DNA of 49,220 nucleotides, from NCBI GenBank assembly GCA_002699515.1, contig PAAW01000001.1, positions 1 through 49,220 on the forward strand. Reading direction: 5' to 3'. Each line of letters starts with the position of its first letter. The stretch's first letter is position 1. Positions 9,781 through 19,180 of the stretch are shown here, one piece after another. This DNA is from Methanobacteriota archaeon (GTDB taxonomy: Archaea; Thermoplasmatota; Poseidoniia; Poseidoniales; Poseidoniaceae). Position numbers and translations under genes: made by a program. The notes beneath the pieces were generated by a model. It was not told the origin of the DNA and made no database searches. It was given only the letters and a program-made list of their open reading frames with translations.

Positions 9781-10632
9781 TTAAATCTTTATAGACATCT
9801 TTTCCTGAGTACTTTGTCCCAAAAAGTGACTAAATTCTGGGCCGTCTTGCAGAGATATTGCGATGTCACCGGTGAAAATGTCGTCAATATGGTATAAAAC
9901 AGTACTCTCTGCAAGATGTGGCTGATTATTTTTCTCAGAAAGGTGGGTTAGAACAATACTTTTAGTTTCTGGGCCAATAATTTTAGATAGCAATTTACCA
10001 GTTTGTTTATTTGATAAATGGCCACCTCTCCCCATAATTCTATTTTTTAATATGTCTGGATAAGGCCCAGAAAGTAGACGTCTTAAATCATAATTTGCTT
10101 CTATTGAGATATGTGAACAACCTTGCATGTGTTTGATTACTTCATCTGTTTCACTGCCTATGTCTGTGACTACACATGTTTTTTCTCCACCTTTTGTGAC
10201 TATTGAAAAACCTACATTTTCTGCACCAGAATGGGGTACAGGAAATGGTAAAAATGAAACATCAGATAATATTTCTAATCGGTCTAAGTTTTCAAAAAGC
10301 TCAAGGTTTTCTTTGTCTAACACTCCTATTTTTTCTGCAGTAAAATAATTCATTTTTGCAGGAATATTCCATTTTCTCATTGCATATTCAACACCACTGC
10401 CATGATCTCCATGATGGTGAGAAATAAGCATACAATCAATATCTGTTGGTTTTAATTCCATTCTTGCTAATCTTTTTTCTAACTGCCTACCAGAAAATCC
10501 GTTGTCGATTAGAACATTACCATTTTCACTTGAAATTAGTGTTGAATTACCCCGGCTACCAGAACCTAGGTGTGTAATGGAGACGGACATCCCTTTAGAC
10601 GGGACGCGATAAGACTTTGAACTAATCGACAA
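9781..10632 (-). CDS. MBL-fold metallo-hydrolase (YycJ/WalJ-like)
   Basis: HLGSGSRGNSTLISSENGNVLIDNGFSGRQLEKRL, MLISHHHGDHGSGV (HxHxDH-type motif), CVVTDIGSETDEV, SIEANYD. The true start may be the internal Met in 'MSVSITHLG'. Confidence 0.85.
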   Translation of the reverse strand: MSISSKSYRVPSKGMSVSITHLGSGSRGNSTLISSENGNVLIDNGFSGRQLEKRLARMELKPTDIDCMLISHHHGDHGSGVEYAMRKWNIPAKMNYFTAEKIGVLDKENLELFENLDRLEILSDVSFLPFPVPHSGAENVGFSIVTKGGEKTCVVTDIGSETDEVIKHMQGCSHISIEANYDLRRLLSGPYPDILKNRIMGRGGHLSNKQTGKLLSKIIGPETKSIVLTHLSEKNNQPHLAESTVLYHIDDIFTGDIAISLQDGPEFSHFLGQSTQEKMSIKI

Positions 10633-10738
10633 ACAAACAGTGAAATGTCTGATTATTCAACTAATTTTTAGTTACGGGCAATAATTTTGTATGAACATTG
10701 TTCCATCAGTATCATAAGGTATTTGAGTTGGTAAAGTT

Positions 10739-13700
10739 TTGTCGGATGACCGTCAGGTAAGCATAATGCGTCGCAAGCAAACAACTCTTATTGTAACTTC
10801 AATAATGGTATTTTTATTGTTGACAATGTCTCAATTGCCATCAATTCAATCAGTTCAAAATGTTCACCCTGAAGATGCTAATCAAGGGCCACCTCCAGTT
10901 ACAGATACAGATCGTGATGGAATACCTGATGTATGGGAACAACAATTTGGCGATTCCTGGGATGCAATTTCAGTAGATGGGCGTCAAAAAACGATTCAAG
11001 GGATGGATTATACTAATGGTTCAGACGGTGAATATGATCCTGATAGTTCATCTGGATTAGATTTAGATATGGATAATGATGGATTACAAAATGTAGAAGA
11101 ATATTGTTGGCCTTATATCGTTGTAGATTGTTTTACAAATAGAACTGGTTTAACAGGAGAAGATCCATTAGACCCTGAAGGCGGTTTTAGACTTTATCTG
11201 GATCCAACAAGTTCAGATACGGATGGAGATGGAATGCCAGATGGGTATGAAGTGCAAATGTGTATGGAAAACGCAGGAGGAATGATTGAAGGTAGATGGT
11301 CCTGTCCTCTTTTCGACCCCTTAAATGGTTCAGATGGTGCTGAAGACTACGATGAAGATGGATTTGATATCGATAGGGATGGCACAATAGAATCAAATGA
11401 ATATTACAATAATTCAGCTGAATATAATTATGGTATCCCAATGGAATGGATGACAGAAATTGATGGATTATGGTATGACAAGATGGAAGAAGATATTGAT
11501 GAGAGGTATAATTCAAGATGGAGAGGGACGGATCCATTAAATCCAGATGGAGATTTCTTTAGGTGGTCTGAAATTGGAGGACTTGAATATTCTCCAGGAG
11601 GAGACGAAATACCAGATGGTTGGGAAGTATATTTCGGATTAGATCCACACAATAAGAAAGACAATCTTGAAGATTCAGATTCAGATGGTTGGGATTTAAC
11701 AAATAATGGAGAAGTAACGCGAGACTTAACAACCGACATAGTCAATACTTGTTTCTCAGAAGGATTAATTGAATGTGGCGGAGAAGCATTTAGTAATTTA
11801 GAAGAATATTTAGTTTCAGAAGATAGTGGAGATTCAATTAGAGGTGGATTAAAAACAGTACTTGACGGCTCATTAAAAGATACACTTACTCTTTATGATA
11901 AAACAACCGAAATTAAAATTTCAAATCATGATGTAAGAAAATTAGATACATTTGAAGATGGAGAAAACTCACTTGTATATGTTGGTACCAAAGTAGGTTT
12001 ATCTGTATTCAATATGGATGAAATGACAGTAGAGGATTTATTGCTACCTAATGGAGTAGAAATGAATGATATGGTTCTAGTACAGAATGAATTTGGCCGA
12101 GGTGCAGTAATAATGGCAACTACTGATGGAATATATAGCATGCATTTAGATAAAGAAGGAGTCCTAAATGGAGAAATAGATCATTTTGATCTAGGTGAAA
12201 TGTATGTAGTAAACACCCTAATTGATTCTGGAGGAGATCAAAGATTAATCACACTTGGTTTAGATACAGGCTATGTTTTTGAAATTAAAAATTCTGGTGA
12301 ATTAAAAGAAGGCTCAGAAGATGCTTTAGATAACAGTTTATTTGATGAATTAAGTTTTATTTCCGCAACACCTTCTTCACTAGTTCATGTTTCAGTAAAT
12401 GGGCAACCAACCTTATATTTAGGGACTGATAAAGGATTAATAAAAACTGAAACTTCTAACGGAATGGGTGTATTAAATTTAGAATGGATGTTTGATCAGT
12501 ACAATACAAATAATTTGAGAAATTTAACATATGAACACGAATTAAATTTATTTGAAGTAAGAACGATTGTGCCAGACAATACAGGAGGAAATGAAGTAAC
12601 ACATTTATGGATAGGTACAGGTTCTGGAATTCATTTACTCACATTAAGTAATAATCAATTATCACATAGCGGTTCATTAGAACACACACTTAATGAAAAA
12701 ATGAATGACGTACATTCAATATTACCTTTAGACAATAATGTATTAGTTGGCTCGCAAGGAGGATCATGGAAATTGGTAGGTGGTGCTTTGGCATCCTTTA
12801 ATCAAGGAGTTCAGGAATCAATTACTGGAAGAGTAGTTTCATTAGCAGAATTAAATGTGAATGGGACAGATTACCTTCTTGGTGCAGTAGACCCTGGTCG
12901 TTTTTCGAATATTGCATTAATAGACCCCGGAAATAACGATTCCGACTTTGATGGAATTCCAGATGGATGGGAATATGCATACGCATTAGATCCTACAGAT
13001 CCAACAGATGCGTTGTTAGATCCAGATGCAGATGGACTTAATTTAGATGGTGAACAAAATTCATTTTTCGAACAAGATTGGAATAATTTAGATGAGTTTA
13101 GGTATCAACCAACAACTGATTCAGGATACCCAGGTACAGATCCAAGAGATCCTGATACAGATGGAGACGGTATCAATGATGGAATGGAATTTTTTGGATT
13201 TTATTACGGACTTACTGAATTTGATTGCCACTATATTGTAGAACATGAGTATGTTTGTGATGCAAATAATGGTGCAGCAGATTCATATTTGTTGACAGGA
13301 GGTTCAGATTCGCCATTAGATGCAACCAATAATGATACAGATGGAGATGGAATGCCAGATGGTTGGGAGATTGAAAACCGTAGATGGGTAGGTACTACAT
13401 ACACAGGTGGGAATAACTGGTCCTTAGATCCATTAAGGGCCGATGATGCATTATGGGATGCAGATGGAGATGGATTAAGCAACATTTGTGAATTTGCTTG
13501 GGGTCAGATTTATTTGGAGGCGTTATCAGGTAATTTATTTGAATCACATGGAGAATCTGCTGAAGCTGTAGAGTTACAATGGAGTACTTTAGATCCCAAC
13601 AATGTAGATAGTGATGGAGATACATTACCAGATGGTTGGGAGGCGCTGGATAATAATCCAAATGACCCTGATGGAAATTCATGTTATTGGACAAGTGATG

Positions 13701-16474
13701 TAAAAGGTATAAATCCATTAAATGGAAGTGATGCTATTGGAAATCCAGATGGAGATGGTTATGATGCCAATCATAATGGGATATTAGAGCCAAATGAGGA
13801 GTTTAATAATTATCTTGAGTATCATATCAAAGACACATCCTTTTTTAATGAAAATGATAGTGCGACATCAACACTTCCATTTGGAATTTTCACTCAATTA
13901 TGGCAAAATACACATGATTCCTATGATCCAGTATTTACATTTGGAGAATTAGCAAGTCCAACCTTATTAAATTCACAGAATGAACAAGATAAAGGTTCAG
14001 CAAACCCAATTTCACCAGATTCAGATAATGATGGGATGCCAGATGGTTGGGAGATTTGGCATGCTAGATGGGACATCGTAGGGAATAAATGGAGTTTGAA
14101 CCCATTAACTGAAGGTGACAAATATAGTGATGCAGATTCAGATGGTTATTCCAATTGGGAGGAATATAATTCGATAAACCCAGAATATAATGAGATTCAT
14201 TTGCAATTTTCTCCTAAATATTACATTAAGCAATCGAATACAGTAAGCGGCTTTGACACTCAAGTATGGGGAAGAATCACTACAAATTTGAGTTTTGGTT
14301 CATTTGTAGATGCAGATATCTTGGAGAATAGTGGTATGAGTTGTGATCCAAATAATCCCGATACTGATGGTGATGGAATGCTTGATGGTTTAGAGATGCT
14401 TCTAACTGATTGGGATTCAACAGATGGTATCTGGACACTAAATCCATTAGTTGCGGGTGATGGAGATTATGATTCAGATAATGACGGATTAACTGATCGT
14501 CAAGAGTTGTCTTTGGCAGATGGCTTGCCTGAAAATGGAGTCTCGCATCCCCCTGATGCACCAATATTTTACCTAGACGCAGAAGAACAAATGTCAGGAA
14601 CGGAATATTCCCGTGTAGGAAATATACTTAACAATACAGAAAATAGAGCAACATTAGTCAAATTAGATTTAATTGATTGGCAAACAGGAGACCCACCAAC
14701 TTTGATTTTAGAAACACTACGTTCAATCACAGATCCAACACATAATGATACAGATAGGGATGAGATGTTAGATGGATATGAATATTGGTTTACTGAATGG
14801 GACTTAGAAGAAAATCGCTGGTCGATGAATCCATTAATTAGTAATGATATCTATCTTGATCTTGATGACGATTCATATGATTGTGATGGAGATGGTGAAA
14901 TTGCAGTTTACGAGGTCTATTCAAATTTAAGAGAATGGCAAGCAAGAACATATGGTAAAGAAGCTGAAAGATATAACATCCCCTTGGAATTAGGGTTTTA
15001 TGATTTCGCTACAGATGCAACAAAAGCACTTTCAGAAGAAGAAGGACTTAATGACGAGCAAGCAAATAATAGATTATATGAATTATTTTCTGGAAAGTTA
15101 CATGATGGTTTCCCTGTAACACAAGATAGATTAGAAAAAATTAATGAATTAAATGAAAATAATTTCAATAATAGTTTAATTGGAATTTCAGATCCGACTC
15201 ATCCAGATTCAGACAGTGATGGAATGCCAGATGGGTGGGAATATTGTTATGCGACTTATATTTCAGAACCGATTCAAGTTTCAAGAGATAATAATATCTT
15301 TACAGTGGATGGAAGATGGGGATTAAATCCATTAAACCCGTTAGATGGGGATTATGATATTGATGAAGATGGTTGGTACGACCGTTCTGTAGTAGATACA
15401 CCAGCCTCACAAGGTAATTGGAATAATCATATCTTTTCTATCTCTGGTGGCCAATATGGGTTGGATAATATTGCAATACCATTTACAAATAGTATGGAGT
15501 TTGATAATGGTACATATCCACATTTGAATGATAGTGATGATGATAGTCAAATGAAAATTAGAGAAGGGACTGAGTCATTCACATTAAATTATTATCAAGA
15601 TGGAAGCCTTTCAGACGGAAGAGAGATACTAAAATATGGTACAAATCCATTAGACAATGATACTGATTGGGATATGTTGCCTGATTGGTATGAATATGCA
15701 TTGGCTTGGAACGAATCATTAGATAATTTTTCAAGCCAAAGATATATTTCCGTAGAGTGGGTTGATGTAGGTGCAGAAGAGAGTATTCAGAAAAAGCCAT
15801 TAAAAATTGAAGGAATTAATATTATGAGGCCTGATTTATCATTAACATGGTTTACTTTAGATCCTAGAGATCCAACAGATGCACTGCTAGATCCAGATAA
15901 TGATGGAGATTGGGATTGTAGTGGTGTTGTTTGCGAATATAATGAGTATTCAAATTTCCAAGAATTTTATGCAATTACAGATGACACATATCGTTCTGCA
16001 ACTCTAGTAAGATCTCTTGATTTACAATGGGATGGTATTGAAATTACAGAGTGGTGGCAATTTAGAAAATGGTTATTGCATTTAGGCGAAGATGACGAAA
16101 TGGATAAAAATTATTTGAAGATTAATAAAAGAGACAGTCAAGATTTGATGTATGCAAAGGTTATTCAGGATAATGATGAAGATTTCTTTGTAATGGACGC
16201 TGCAGATGATATTTCTATCTGTAGAGGCGATTGGACAGATAGTTATGGTCTAGTTTCAAGCTCAACGGTCTTACCAGACATTGGAAGAGGCCAATATCCA
16301 TTTGGTTGGTGGGTTTTGGATATCGATGGTGATTTTACAGCAGAAGGTACAGATCCAACTAATTGGGATACAGATGGAGATTGGATGGTTGATTGGTATG
16401 AAGTTCATAATGATGAAAATGATGGAGTAAGAGGGGACATTTCTGCAATAAGATATGATGACCGCACATTATGA
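10739..16474 (+). CDS. Giant (1911 aa) secreted/surface protein with thrombospondin type 3-like Ca-binding loops and an internal propeller-like insert
   Basis: Signal peptide MRRKQTTLIVTSIMVFLLLTMSQLPSIQSV (likely start ATG 10766). Many DxDxDGxxDxWE motifs (DTDRDGIPDVWE, DTDGDGMPDGYE, DTDGDGMPDGWE, DSDNDGMPDGWE, DTDGDGMLDGLE, DSDSDGMPDGWE, DTDGDWMVDWYE). Confidence 0.9.
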   Translation: MSDDRQVSIMRRKQTTLIVTSIMVFLLLTMSQLPSIQSVQNVHPEDANQGPPPVTDTDRDGIPDVWEQQFGDSWDAISVDGRQKTIQGMDYTNGSDGEYDPDSSSGLDLDMDNDGLQNVEEYCWPYIVVDCFTNRTGLTGEDPLDPEGGFRLYLDPTSSDTDGDGMPDGYEVQMCMENAGGMIEGRWSCPLFDPLNGSDGAEDYDEDGFDIDRDGTIESNEYYNNSAEYNYGIPMEWMTEIDGLWYDKMEEDIDERYNSRWRGTDPLNPDGDFFRWSEIGGLEYSPGGDEIPDGWEVYFGLDPHNKKDNLEDSDSDGWDLTNNGEVTRDLTTDIVNTCFSEGLIECGGEAFSNLEEYLVSEDSGDSIRGGLKTVLDGSLKDTLTLYDKTTEIKISNHDVRKLDTFEDGENSLVYVGTKVGLSVFNMDEMTVEDLLLPNGVEMNDMVLVQNEFGRGAVIMATTDGIYSMHLDKEGVLNGEIDHFDLGEMYVVNTLIDSGGDQRLITLGLDTGYVFEIKNSGELKEGSEDALDNSLFDELSFISATPSSLVHVSVNGQPTLYLGTDKGLIKTETSNGMGVLNLEWMFDQYNTNNLRNLTYEHELNLFEVRTIVPDNTGGNEVTHLWIGTGSGIHLLTLSNNQLSHSGSLEHTLNEKMNDVHSILPLDNNVLVGSQGGSWKLVGGALASFNQGVQESITGRVVSLAELNVNGTDYLLGAVDPGRFSNIALIDPGNNDSDFDGIPDGWEYAYALDPTDPTDALLDPDADGLNLDGEQNSFFEQDWNNLDEFRYQPTTDSGYPGTDPRDPDTDGDGINDGMEFFGFYYGLTEFDCHYIVEHEYVCDANNGAADSYLLTGGSDSPLDATNNDTDGDGMPDGWEIENRRWVGTTYTGGNNWSLDPLRADDALWDADGDGLSNICEFAWGQIYLEALSGNLFESHGESAEAVELQWSTLDPNNVDSDGDTLPDGWEALDNNPNDPDGNSCYWTSDVKGINPLNGSDAIGNPDGDGYDANHNGILEPNEEFNNYLEYHIKDTSFFNENDSATSTLPFGIFTQLWQNTHDSYDPVFTFGELASPTLLNSQNEQDKGSANPISPDSDNDGMPDGWEIWHARWDIVGNKWSLNPLTEGDKYSDADSDGYSNWEEYNSINPEYNEIHLQFSPKYYIKQSNTVSGFDTQVWGRITTNLSFGSFVDADILENSGMSCDPNNPDTDGDGMLDGLEMLLTDWDSTDGIWTLNPLVAGDGDYDSDNDGLTDRQELSLADGLPENGVSHPPDAPIFYLDAEEQMSGTEYSRVGNILNNTENRATLVKLDLIDWQTGDPPTLILETLRSITDPTHNDTDRDEMLDGYEYWFTEWDLEENRWSMNPLISNDIYLDLDDDSYDCDGDGEIAVYEVYSNLREWQARTYGKEAERYNIPLELGFYDFATDATKALSEEEGLNDEQANNRLYELFSGKLHDGFPVTQDRLEKINELNENNFNNSLIGISDPTHPDSDSDGMPDGWEYCYATYISEPIQVSRDNNIFTVDGRWGLNPLNPLDGDYDIDEDGWYDRSVVDTPASQGNWNNHIFSISGGQYGLDNIAIPFTNSMEFDNGTYPHLNDSDDDSQMKIREGTESFTLNYYQDGSLSDGREILKYGTNPLDNDTDWDMLPDWYEYALAWNESLDNFSSQRYISVEWVDVGAEESIQKKPLKIEGINIMRPDLSLTWFTLDPRDPTDALLDPDNDGDWDCSGVVCEYNEYSNFQEFYAITDDTYRSATLVRSLDLQWDGIEITEWWQFRKWLLHLGEDDEMDKNYLKINKRDSQDLMYAKVIQDNDEDFFVMDAADDISICRGDWTDSYGLVSSSTVLPDIGRGQYPFGWWVLDIDGDFTAEGTDPTNWDTDGDWMVDWYEVHNDENDGVRGDISAIRYDDRTL
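10899..16410 (+). repeat. Dispersed coding repeat: gat-x-cagatggagatggaatgccagatggttgggar-like units encoding Ca-binding loops
   Basis: Recognisable copies near 10899, 11215, 12937, 13147, 13333, 13606, 14015, 14353, 14743, 15199, 15650 and 16363 by eye. Confidence 0.7.
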
Positions 16475-16483
16475 TGTGGTAGT

Positions 16484-16936
16484 ATGGATATGGAAACAAA
16501 TCCTAATGAAAAGATGCTATTTTTACATGAAAACATTGTAAATTTAGTTAATCAGTTGAGTATGCCTTTGGTTGAAGTTAGTTTGGTTATTGCAAAGTTT
16601 ACAAATATGCTAAGTGAGAAATTAATAGAGATTGCAAAATCTAATGATGAGATATTACCTAGAAAATATATTCAACCGTGGCCTTTAGAATTAGAAAATT
16701 CTGAGCAGGAAATTAATGCATCAATTAATTTAGAGAAAATCATAGATATTTTAGATGAAGATAGAATTGATATTCTTGATACGCTGATTAGAACGTCAAT
16801 AAATCAAAAAGAGGTGCCTTTAGCAGATTCATTGTTAGTTCTTAGAAGTTGGGAGAAATTAGTAAGAACTCAACTTTCAAATTCAACATCGCCAGGGCAA
16901 CTATTTTCAACTGTTGAAATTCCAGATGATTTTTGA
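16484..16936 (+). CDS. Hypothetical small helical protein
   Basis: 150-aa ORF MDMETNPNEKMLFLHENIVNLVNQL…; tightly placed between same-strand genes. Confidence 0.6.
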   Translation: MDMETNPNEKMLFLHENIVNLVNQLSMPLVEVSLVIAKFTNMLSEKLIEIAKSNDEILPRKYIQPWPLELENSEQEINASINLEKIIDILDEDRIDILDTLIRTSINQKEVPLADSLLVLRSWEKLVRTQLSNSTSPGQLFSTVEIPDDF

Positions 16937-16947
16937 GGGTGAGTTCA

Positions 16948-17757
16948 ATGAGGGGCTATCTTAAAAATTCAAAGGCACTAACATTATTCTTAGTATTGAT
17001 CTTGTGTTCTAGTTCATTGACAGGCTGTTTTTCAAGCGAGGAAGTATTACCTGAAAAATATGGAATTCCTGGAGGTTTAGTGCTTGCATGTTTAAATTCA
17101 AGTCAATTTAATGAGATTATTATTGAAGTTGATTATGAATCTGATCAAAAACCAAGGCCTGAAACATTAGAAATGTTAGTGGATAGGATAAGTAGTGTTT
17201 GTGAAAAACAAAGTGTGACTTATGAACTATTCTTAACAGATTTTGAACATGAAGGCAAGTGGACAAATGAAGAAATTAGACTTGTTGGGAGGGAAACAAG
17301 GGATGCAGATGCGATGAATGGTAACCAACTTAGATTTCATTTTATGTTTCCTAGTGGAAAGCATACAAATGAAAATGTTCTCGGTGTTGCTGTAGATGCT
17401 TCAACTGTAATGATATTTGTAGACAACATTAAAGAATCTGAAAATTTAATTCAAAGACCTAGTTGGGAAAATATAGAGGCATCAGTAACAGTACATGAAT
17501 TAGGTCATTTACTTGGGTTAGTGAATCTTGTATATCAATCAAATGTGGATCATGAAGATCCTGATCATCCTGGGCATAGTTCTAATGACCAATCAGTAAT
17601 GTATTGGGCTATTGAAACAAGTGATGTTTCAAATATTCTTTTTGGAACGCTTCCAAATGAATTTGATTCTGATGATTTAAGTGATTTATCGAATTTAAAG
17701 AATTCACAAATACAAGCCTTTGACCAATTATGGTACCCTGAAGAATATTTATATTGA
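16948..17757 (+). CDS. Secreted lipoprotein-like zinc metalloprotease (HExxHxxG zincin)
   Basis: MRGYLKNSKALTLFLVLILCSSSLTGCFSSEE (lipobox LTGC); VTVHELGHLLGLVN then Met-turn-like SVMYW. ATG 16948 is preceded by a gagggtgag SD-like run; the ORF track extends to TTG 16933. Confidence 0.8.
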   Translation: MRGYLKNSKALTLFLVLILCSSSLTGCFSSEEVLPEKYGIPGGLVLACLNSSQFNEIIIEVDYESDQKPRPETLEMLVDRISSVCEKQSVTYELFLTDFEHEGKWTNEEIRLVGRETRDADAMNGNQLRFHFMFPSGKHTNENVLGVAVDASTVMIFVDNIKESENLIQRPSWENIEASVTVHELGHLLGLVNLVYQSNVDHEDPDHPGHSSNDQSVMYWAIETSDVSNILFGTLPNEFDSDDLSDLSNLKNSQIQAFDQLWYPEEYLY

Positions 17758-18087
17758 ATTACTGTTAATTTTGTTTAAAACAAATTTTTGTGCTTCATTC
17801 CATGCATCAAAGATAGACCATAAATACAAACCAATCCAAAGGATTCCTGTTAATGCTAGAGGAAGTTGTAGAAGAGTGAAATCAAAACCTTTCTGATGAG
17901 ATCTATTGAAATGTTGTCCAAGGAATAAAAATGGCACTAATGAAATGATAATTGCTATAATTGGCTGTAATGATCCCCAAAAACCAACTCCTGAAGTCAT
18001 TTGTGCAAAAATAACTCTAAACAAATTACCTTTTTTTGAATCTTCAATTTCACTAGGAATTTGTACAATAATCTCAGACTCGCTCAT
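17749..18087 (-). CDS. Small multi-TM membrane protein
   Basis: 112-aa ORF with hydrophobic segments GFWGSLQPIIAIIISLVPFLFLG and LLQLPLALTGILWIGLYLW. Confidence 0.6.
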   Translation of the reverse strand: MSESEIIVQIPSEIEDSKKGNLFRVIFAQMTSGVGFWGSLQPIIAIIISLVPFLFLGQHFNRSHQKGFDFTLLQLPLALTGILWIGLYLWSIFDAWNEAQKFVLNKINSNSI

Positions 18088-18193
18088 CTTGTTCAGTATG
18101 TCTAATTAATTACACATTGTCAAGTTTTGGCTTGATTTGTTTAATATATTTTAATTCGGCAATGCTATTCACTAGATGCATAACCGTTGTTCT

Positions 18194-19180
18194 ATGAGGA
18201 AGGCTCGTGTACTATTGACAGGGTTCGAACCTTTCGACGGTGCTTCATATAATATTTCAAATGAAGTAGTTACAGAGATAAATAAATTAGATATTAATCA
18301 ATTTGAAATTGAAACTAAAATTTTAACAGTTGACGAAAAAGGATCAAAGTATGTTAGTGAATTAATAATTGAAAAGGAATATGATTGTATAATACAATTA
18401 GGATTTAGTAATAAAGCTACAACTATTAATTTAGAAACACAAGCCATAAATAAAATTCATATGAGAATTAAAGATAACTCTGAAAGACAAATCAAAAATA
18501 AAAAAATAGATAAATTTGCTAAAAATAAATTATTGTCTACTGTTGATGTGGTAGGTTTATTCACAAAAAACTCCTCTGAAATCTCCTTATCCTCTGATGC
18601 AGGTAACTTTGTTTGTAATGAGTCATATTTTCATTCATTAAATACAATTTTCAAACAGAAATTATATGATAGGTTTGGTAGGGAATTGCCATGTCTCTTT
18701 ATTCATCTTCCATCTGATGAATATGTTCCTATCTCTAGACAAATAGAGATAATAACCAATATAATCAAACAAATAACTAATAAAAAAATTATTGATGTAG
18801 TGGCGGCAATAATTCGCAATGAGAATGGAGAAATTTTAGTTGCCAAAAGAGATTCTAATCAGCCACATCCATCAAAATGGGAATTTCCAGGAGGAAAACT
18901 TGAACCAAATGAATTGGAGAGTGATGCATTGAAAAGAGAAATTTTTGAGGAATTAAAATTAGATATAGAAATAATCTCTACTTGTTGCGAAATTACGCAT
19001 TTGTATGATGAATATTTTGTCAAATTAAAAGCCATAAATTCCAAAATAACTGCCAATTCTTCACCAATGGAATTAATTGTTCATGAGGAAATATTATGGA
19101 TGCCAATAGATGATTTAATGTCATTAGATTGGTTAGAGGCTAATTTAAAATTAGTAAACATTATTCAAAACCAATCTTGA
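18194..19180 (+). CDS. Pyroglutamyl-peptidase I (C15)-like domain fused to a C-terminal Nudix hydrolase domain
   Basis: C15 motifs RVLLTGFEPFDG, INLETQAIN (catalytic Glu region), DAGNFVCNESYF (catalytic Cys), CLFIHLPSDEY (catalytic His); then VVAAIIRNENGEILVAKRD…WEFPGGKLEPNELESDALKREIFEELKLDIE (Nudix box). Likely start is Met 7 of the ORF at 18194. Confidence 0.85.
   Translation: MRKARVLLTGFEPFDGASYNISNEVVTEINKLDINQFEIETKILTVDEKGSKYVSELIIEKEYDCIIQLGFSNKATTINLETQAINKIHMRIKDNSERQIKNKKIDKFAKNKLLSTVDVVGLFTKNSSEISLSSDAGNFVCNESYFHSLNTIFKQKLYDRFGRELPCLFIHLPSDEYVPISRQIEIITNIIKQITNKKIIDVVAAIIRNENGEILVAKRDSNQPHPSKWEFPGGKLEPNELESDALKREIFEELKLDIEIISTCCEITHLYDEYFVKLKAINSKITANSSPMELIVHEEILWMPIDDLMSLDWLEANLKLVNIIQNQS

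Noticed and set aside
11187-15800. Many minus-strand ORFs (60-116 aa) inside the giant gene
   Set aside because: Low-complexity His/Leu/Ser/Pro-rich antisense translations of the repetitive Asp-rich coding strand; no independent coding signal.
10899-16410. Repeated DNA units as a possible CRISPR-like array
   Set aside because: Spacing is irregular, units are in frame and encode Ca-binding loops; they are protein repeats.
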